Below, one piece after another: positions 6,102-10,152 of a stretch of DNA of 10,152 nt. Position 1 is the first letter of the stretch; the number at the start of each line of letters is the position of its first letter. The DNA is from Candidatus Roizmanbacteria bacterium. GTDB taxonomy: Bacteria; Patescibacteriota; Microgenomatia; UBA1406; GWC2-37-13. Under the pieces are notes generated by a model, which searched no databases, was not told the DNA's origin, and saw only the letters and a list, made by a program, of their open reading frames with translations. The position numbers and the translations under genes are program-made. The stretch covers positions 1 to 10,152 of the forward strand of contig JAPLYR010000083.1 in assembly GCA_026395455.1 (NCBI GenBank), read 5' to 3'.

Positions 6102-7402
6102 TGCAATTTCTTTTTACCAAAACACCGTTGGCATATTTTGTTGCAAATTTTTGGAGAGATGAGGCGTTTTCCTATTTGATGGCACGACTTCCAATCCATA
6201 GACTTTTTTGGTCAACTGCACAGGACGCTAACCCTCCTCTTTACTATCTTCTTCTCAAAATATGGATGGGAATATTTGGAACTTCTGAGGTTGCACTTCG
6301 TAGTCTTTCGCTCATCTTTTTTTGGGCAACGCTGGTAATTATCTATCTCATCATGAAAGATATCTATAAATACACGACAAAAAAATCTCTATTTTATTTA
6401 CTCTTTTTTATTCTCAATCCACTGCTTCATTACTATGCATTTGAGGCGCGCATGTATAGCATGATGGCATTCTTGGCAACTCTTCTCTTTTATGCTATGA
6501 TGAAAAAGAATTACAAGCTGTATGCCTACACTGCAATAGCGGCACTCTACACACACTATTTCCTAGTTGTTGTTATTGGATTCCAAGTTGTATTTACATT
6601 AATAACAACACATAAAAGAGAATGGAAGCATTTTATAATTCCTCTTTTGAAAACAACATTGTGGTATCTACCTTGGGTTATTGTTCTTCTATTTGCTCGC
6701 CCACCTGTGGGGTCTTCCTTTTGGATAGTTCCTTCCACTTGGAATGATATGTCCCTTCTACCGGCTATTATTCTCACAGGGTTTGAAAAAGATAACTGGA
6801 TGATTGTTCCTTTTATATCTTCTATTTCACTTATTGTCAGTGCAATTATCCTTTTTGGAGCCATTCATCATGTGGTCTATCAAAAGAAAATGCATTTTTT
6901 CTTGTTGCTTGGGTGGGCTCTTGGTATTCCGCTTATCATCTTTCTTCTATCCTTTTTTAAGCCCGTTTTTCTTCCTCGGTATCTTATTTTTGCGTCTGTC
7001 GGAATGGGACTACTTCTTATTGTGTGTCTTGAAAGTATTAAAAATAAATATGTACGGGCAGCGCTACTTACAACAGTTGTATCTCTTCTTTTGTCCTACA
7101 CATCCATTCAAGTTTTTATGCGCACCAAAGCACCTGTGAAAAAAACCTTTGTAACGATAAAAAATGAGATGAGAGCAGGAGATGTGGTATATGTCACTCA
7201 TGAGTATGACTTCCACCCAGCACAATATTATCTTCCCACAAAAGAAGTGTACCTCTATAAAAAAACATATGAGGAACTTCCTTGGTTTGTAGGAAAAGTG
7301 TTAATAGATAAAAAAGCCTTTAAAGAAATGCTTCCTTTCTATCCAGCACGAGCCTTCATCGTCAATAACGACGGCTCATATGTTGTCCAATCACTCAAGT
7401 AA
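6098..7402 (+). CDS. GT-C family membrane glycosyltransferase (ArnT/PMT-like)
   Basis: A 434-residue polytopic protein resembling PMT_2/ArnT-type enzymes, which move a sugar from a polyprenyl-phosphate donor to an acceptor on the outer face of the membrane. Visible features: FWRDEAFS (18-25) with the catalytic-type Asp21-Glu22, QDANPPLYYLLLKIW (42-56) with the second acidic site and PPLYY, FEARMYS (115-121), LPRYLI (292-297), and about ten hydrophobic segments between 50 and 335, then an extracytoplasmic tail (about 345-434). Odd: only some 19 residues precede the RDE motif, whereas relatives have a full first membrane helix there; an in-frame TAA at 6080-6082 prevents a longer reading. The start is the ATG inside ATGA shared with the GT2 gene; a second ATG follows at 6101. 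It ends 4 bp from the convergent glyA, so no terminator fits between them. Confidence 0.88.
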   Translation: MMQFLFTKTPLAYFVANFWRDEAFSYLMARLPIHRLFWSTAQDANPPLYYLLLKIWMGIFGTSEVALRSLSLIFFWATLVIIYLIMKDIYKYTTKKSLFYLLFFILNPLLHYYAFEARMYSMMAFLATLLFYAMMKKNYKLYAYTAIAALYTHYFLVVVIGFQVVFTLITTHKREWKHFIIPLLKTTLWYLPWVIVLLFARPPVGSSFWIVPSTWNDMSLLPAIILTGFEKDNWMIVPFISSISLIVSAIILFGAIHHVVYQKKMHFFLLLGWALGIPLIIFLLSFFKPVFLPRYLIFASVGMGLLLIVCLESIKNKYVRAALLTTVVSLLLSYTSIQVFMRTKAPVKKTFVTIKNEMRAGDVVYVTHEYDFHPAQYYLPTKEVYLYKKTYEELPWFVGKVLIDKKAFKEMLPFYPARAFIVNNDGSYVVQSLK

Positions 7403-7406
7403 TAGG

Positions 7407-8726
7407 TTAGGGCAGGGGAAACCGTTTTGCCATTACTCGTACTTCATTTCGTATCTTTTGTATTCCCTTATTGGTTGCGATAAATGCATTAAACTCCTTG
7501 AGAAGTTTTAATCGCACTTCCTTTTCACCAGTTGGAAGTCTGTATTCTTTGATTATTGCCAAAATATCCCCCATGAACTTCCCTATTTTTTTCATATCCT
7601 TCTCTTTCATTCCTCGGCTGGTTGCGGCTGGTGTCCCAAGTCGCACTCCTGAAGGATAGAAAGGTGAGGACTTCTCCCCTGGTACTGTATTTTTATTCAA
7701 AGTCAGACCGGCAAGGTCAAGTGCTCGCTGAAAGAATATTCCCGCTCCTGCCCCCATTGTGTTGGTGAGGTCGACTAAGATAAGGTGATTTTGGGACGTT
7801 CCGCCAACAAGCGTCATTCCTTGTCTTTTAAGTTCATCAGCAAGTGCCACTGAGTTTTTGACAATCTGTTTTGCATAGGTTGTGAATTGCTTGGTTGACG
7901 CCTCTTCAAGTGCTGCTGCTATTGCTGCTGTCTGATTGTCGTGAGGACCACCCTGAAGACCAGGGAAGACCGCTTTGTTAATTCTGTCTGGCAAGTCTGG
8001 GTATGCATCAAGCCCTTTTTTGGTAACCATAATCATGGCTCCACGAGGACCACGAAGGGTCTTGTGTGTTGTTGTGGTGACGATATGAACATGTTCAACT
8101 GGACTTGGATGGACTCCCCCCACAATCAAACCTGAAATATGGGAAATATCCGCCGCAAGCACTGCTCCTACTTTTTCTGCAATGTCACTGAACTTTTTAT
8201 AGTTAAAGATCAGGGGATGCGCAGTTGCTCCAACCCAAATAAGCTTTGGTTTGTGCTCTAAAGCGAGCTTCAAAATGGCATCATAGTCAAACAGGTCGCT
8301 TTTGGTTGGGTCTACTCCATATTGGTGACTGACATAGAAAATACCGGTTGCTGACACGTTGTGTCCATGAGTAAGATGTCCTCCTGCGGTGAGTCCTTGA
8401 CCCATGATGCTGTCCCCTGGTTTACAAACCGCCAAGTACACGGCTAAGTTGGCTGGAGACCCTGAGTAAGGTTGAACGTTGACGAAAGGGACGCCAAAGA
8501 GCTTCTTTGCGCGCTCTTGAGCCAATATTTCTACCTTGTCAGCTACCTCGTTGCCTCCATAATAGCGCTTTCCTGGGTATCCTTCTGAGTACTTGTTTAC
8601 AAATTCTGTGCTCAAATACGATCGAACAGACTTAGATGCGAAATTTTCAGATGGAATGAGCTCGATTACCTCTTTTTGTCTTTTTTTTTCTTCCTTAACG
8701 AGTTGTTGAAGTGTTTTGTCTATCAT
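7407..8726 (-). CDS. glyA: Serine hydroxymethyltransferase
   Basis: A cytosolic PLP enzyme that interconverts serine and glycine and charges tetrahydrofolate with a one-carbon unit for purine, thymidylate and methionine synthesis. The 439-residue product is complete and slightly longer than E. coli GlyA. Landmarks: PSENFAS (25-31), NKYSEGYPGKRYYGG (44-58), QPYSGSPAN (85-93), HGHNVSATG (120-128), DISHISG (193-199; Asp193 for the PLP ring nitrogen), TTTTHKTLRGPRGA (217-230; Lys222 is the PLP Schiff-base lysine), FPGLQGGPHDN (254-264) and SPFYPSGVRLGTPA (354-367). The HKTLRGPRG core is canonical, followed by Ala where Gly is usual. Codons 13-16 contain an A9 tract (8689-8681) that is in frame. 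It is convergent with the GT-C gene and divergent from the small membrane protein gene. No folate-pathway partner is visible nearby. Confidence 0.98.
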   Translation of the reverse strand: MIDKTLQQLVKEEKKRQKEVIELIPSENFASKSVRSYLSTEFVNKYSEGYPGKRYYGGNEVADKVEILAQERAKKLFGVPFVNVQPYSGSPANLAVYLAVCKPGDSIMGQGLTAGGHLTHGHNVSATGIFYVSHQYGVDPTKSDLFDYDAILKLALEHKPKLIWVGATAHPLIFNYKKFSDIAEKVGAVLAADISHISGLIVGGVHPSPVEHVHIVTTTTHKTLRGPRGAMIMVTKKGLDAYPDLPDRINKAVFPGLQGGPHDNQTAAIAAALEEASTKQFTTYAKQIVKNSVALADELKRQGMTLVGGTSQNHLILVDLTNTMGAGAGIFFQRALDLAGLTLNKNTVPGEKSSPFYPSGVRLGTPAATSRGMKEKDMKKIGKFMGDILAIIKEYRLPTGEKEVRLKLLKEFNAFIATNKGIQKIRNEVRVMAKRFPLP

Positions 8727-8851
8727 GTAAATTAAATTTAATTAGTAATAGGGGAGCGGACAGGGGAGATTTTATTTTTATGTCATGCGGTGATAATACT
8801 GTATTTTATTTCAGAGTGCAAGAAGATTATGGAGTATAATAGGGGTATTAT
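8727..8851. promoter_or_regulatory. Intergenic region between glyA and the small membrane protein gene
   Basis: This is the largest gene-free gap (125 bp) and should hold both divergent promoters. Next to the glyA start is a perfect 14-bp palindrome, AATTAAATTTAATT (8730-8743), that includes a weak minus-strand -10 candidate TAAATT (8740-8735) 8 nt before the ATG. AGGGGAG occurs twice (8750-8756 and 8762-8768). GATAAT (8792-8797) is another possible plus-strand -10. No riboswitch-like structure or terminator is apparent. Confidence 0.5.
8835..8840 (+). promoter_or_regulatory. Candidate -10 box for small membrane protein gene
   Basis: A perfect TATAAT lies 11 nt before ATG 8852, giving a predicted leader of only about 5 nt. 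It is followed by AGGGG (8841-8845), which could serve as a weak ribosome-binding site at a 6-nt spacing if transcription instead starts further upstream, for example from GATAAT at 8792-8797. TATAAT and ATTATA (8847-8852) form an inverted repeat around AGGGGT. Confidence 0.5.
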
Positions 8852-9157
8852 ATGATTGGATTACTCGTAAGCTCAAATCTTATACAGCTCGTGGTCTATA
8901 TTGTGCGGATGCATACCATTCCGCCCCAAATTCCCCTCTTTTATTCCCTTCCTATTGGCGAAGACCAACTTGTGGAGTGGTGGATGATCTTTATTATTCC
9001 TTTCCTCATGAATGCTCTTTATATGTTGAATAGCTTCATTTATCACACCTATTTCCATCGAGAAGATTTTGAAAAGTCAGTATTGCGATATGTGAATATG
9101 ACGGTCATCGTAGTGTGCACATACCTATTTATTCGTATTATTTTGCTTGTTTCTTAA
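8852..9157 (+). CDS. Small membrane protein of unknown function
   Basis: A 101-residue protein that I do not recognise as a characterised family. Three hydrophobic segments are visible: about residues 2-19, 43-64 and 80-100. Between the first two is a polar loop, TIPPQIPLFYSLPIGEDQL, whose proline-rich PQIPLFYS and following GED are the most distinctive part; this loosely recalls DUF1648-like loops, but that is a guess. A charged loop with HREDFEK lies between segments two and three. The start at 8852 is the first ATG and no better start exists downstream within the first segment. The WecA-like gene begins 6 nt after its stop codon, so the two are likely co-transcribed, which hints at an accessory role at the membrane in envelope glycan synthesis (inference from position only). 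Confidence 0.75.
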   Translation: MIGLLVSSNLIQLVVYIVRMHTIPPQIPLFYSLPIGEDQLVEWWMIFIIPFLMNALYMLNSFIYHTYFHREDFEKSVLRYVNMTVIVVCTYLFIRIILLVS

Positions 9158-9163
9158 CTCGAT

Positions 9164-10152
9164 ATGGAATATTTACTTGCATTTGGAATGGCAGCCAGCT
9201 TTGCTTACCTACTCACCCCCCCTACTATCTTTTTTGCAAAAAAAATAGGTCTTATTACCGACAGTAAACTGCGCAAACACCCAGCCCACACTCATATTGG
9301 TCTTATTCCTCGTGGTGGTGGTCTTCCCCTGTTCTTAGGATTTATTATCACTTCCCTCATATTTGTCACACTAAACAAACTGTATATCGGCATTATTATT
9401 GCAAGTACTCTTACTATTATCGTGGGACTGCTTGATGATTATTACGACCTCTCCCCTTACTTCCGCTTTGGAATTAATTTGCTCATTTCTGGAATCGTTA
9501 TTGGATTTGGACTGGGTATCCCATTTGTATCCAATCCTTTTGGTGGTGTTATCCGTCTTGATACATGGAGAATTACGTTTAATCTGTTTGGTGGTACTCA
9601 CTCTATCCTCCCTCTTGCCGACTTTATCGCTCTCATTTGGCTGACCTGGATTACCAATATGATTAATTGGAGTAAAGGGGTAGACGGGCAGATGCCAGGG
9701 TTTGTTGCGGTTGCCGCTATTTTCCTTGGTCTTCTTTCCCAGCGATTTATCGCACATGATGTAAGCACCACCAATGTTATGTTCTTTGCATTTATTGTTT
9801 CCGGAGTATTTGTAGGATTCCTTCCTTTCAACTTTTTCCCTCAAATGATAATGCCAGGATATGGTGGAGGCGCCTTGGCTGGGTTTTGGCTGGGAGTACT
9901 TTCTATTCTTTCATTTGGGAAAATTGGAACATTTGTATTAGTGCTAGCAATCCCTATGATTGATGCTTTGTATACATTGGTGAGAAGAATTAGAAAGGGT
10001 GTCTCGCCATTTAAAGCAGATCGCGGACATTTGCATCATAGACTCATGGAGCTTGGCTGGGGCAAACGTCGTATCGCTATATTTTATTGGTTGATTACCT
10101 GTCTGCTTGGGATCGCAAGTTTATTTTTAAATGGTATTGGCAAACTTATCGC
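9164..10152 (+). CDS. Polyprenyl-phosphate sugar-1-phosphate transferase, WecA/TagO/MraY superfamily (cut by window edge)
   Basis: 329 residues are visible and the gene runs off the right edge. Members of this superfamily transfer a sugar-1-phosphate (commonly GlcNAc-1-P) from UDP-sugar to undecaprenyl phosphate, the first membrane step of O-antigen, teichoic-acid or other envelope glycans. Seen: about nine or more membrane segments; IPRGGGLPL (48-56); the Mg-binding DDYYD (91-95); NMINWSKGVDGQMPG (165-179), the counterpart of NxxNLIDGxDG; and HLHHRL (289-294), the cytoplasmic motif of WecA/TagO-type rather than MraY enzymes. Two usual acidic sites differ: the first Asp of DGxDG is Lys171, and the MGDxGS motif reads MPGYGG (230-235), with Gly232 at the Asp position. 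Asp174 is kept. The HLHH motif favours a WecA/TagO-like role; the donor sugar is unknown. The start at 9164 lies 6 nt after the preceding gene's stop. Confidence 0.9.
   Translation, partial: MEYLLAFGMAASFAYLLTPPTIFFAKKIGLITDSKLRKHPAHTHIGLIPRGGGLPLFLGFIITSLIFVTLNKLYIGIIIASTLTIIVGLLDDYYDLSPYFRFGINLLISGIVIGFGLGIPFVSNPFGGVIRLDTWRITFNLFGGTHSILPLADFIALIWLTWITNMINWSKGVDGQMPGFVAVAAIFLGLLSQRFIAHDVSTTNVMFFAFIVSGVFVGFLPFNFFPQMIMPGYGGGALAGFWLGVLSILSFGKIGTFVLVLAIPMIDALYTLVRRIRKGVSPFKADRGHLHHRLMELGWGKRRIAIFYWLITCLLGIASLFLNGIGKLI

Noticed and set aside
6556..7139. Open frames at 6556-6864 (minus) and 6804-7139 (plus)
   Set aside because: Shadows of the GT-C gene; the plus frame looks hydrophobic only because it reads T-rich membrane codons out of frame.
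9371..9844. 157-codon open frame on the minus strand
   Set aside because: It lies antisense to the clearly recognisable WecA-like gene; its translation is low-complexity polar sequence with no family resemblance.

Overview
The window looks like chromosomal DNA from a small-genome bacterium of the Candidate Phyla Radiation (Patescibacteria), possibly Microgenomates-like. This is inferred from several things: the style of the EF-Tu (G3 motif [13 protein letters not shown], signature stretches such as SAPDGPMPQ), the variant active site of the polyprenyl-phosphate sugar-1-phosphate transferase (NWSKGVDGQ), AT-rich sequence, extreme packing (largest gene-free gap about 125 bp), and several genes whose -10 box sits only 6-8 nt before the ATG, as expected for leaderless mRNAs. 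No rRNA, tRNA, CRISPR array, IS element or phage gene is visible.

Layout, left to right: the first 226 codons of tuf (minus, runs off the left edge); a DUF1189-like membrane protein (771-1613, plus); a large UvrD/PcrA-type helicase with a C-terminal PD-(D/E)XK nuclease (1595-4589, minus), broken by an in-frame TGA and by a one-base shift at an A9 tract; a membrane GT2 glycosyltransferase (4620-6101, plus) overlapping by ATGA a GT-C mannosyl/ArnT-like glycosyltransferase (6098-7402, plus); glyA (7407-8726, minus); a 101-residue membrane protein of unknown function (8852-9157, plus); and a WecA/TagO/MraY-superfamily transferase (9164 to the right edge, plus).

The GT2/GT-C pair and the WecA-like enzyme together point to lipid-linked cell-envelope glycan synthesis: the WecA-like enzyme would start a sugar chain on undecaprenyl phosphate, the GT2 would extend or make a sugar donor on the cytoplasmic face, and the GT-C would add sugars on the outer face. 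tuf and glyA are housekeeping genes, and the helicase-nuclease would act in DNA repair.

The points most worth a second look are: (1) a 44-bp near-perfect inverted repeat at 4583-4626 that contains both start codons, both -10 boxes and both -35-like boxes of the divergent helicase and GT2 genes; (2) the doubly interrupted helicase-nuclease, with a TGA where the family would favour Gly and an A9 slip site, while another A9 tract in glyA is in frame; (3) a WecA-like enzyme in which two normally acidic active-site positions are Lys and Gly. I do not see a wholly new multi-gene system here.
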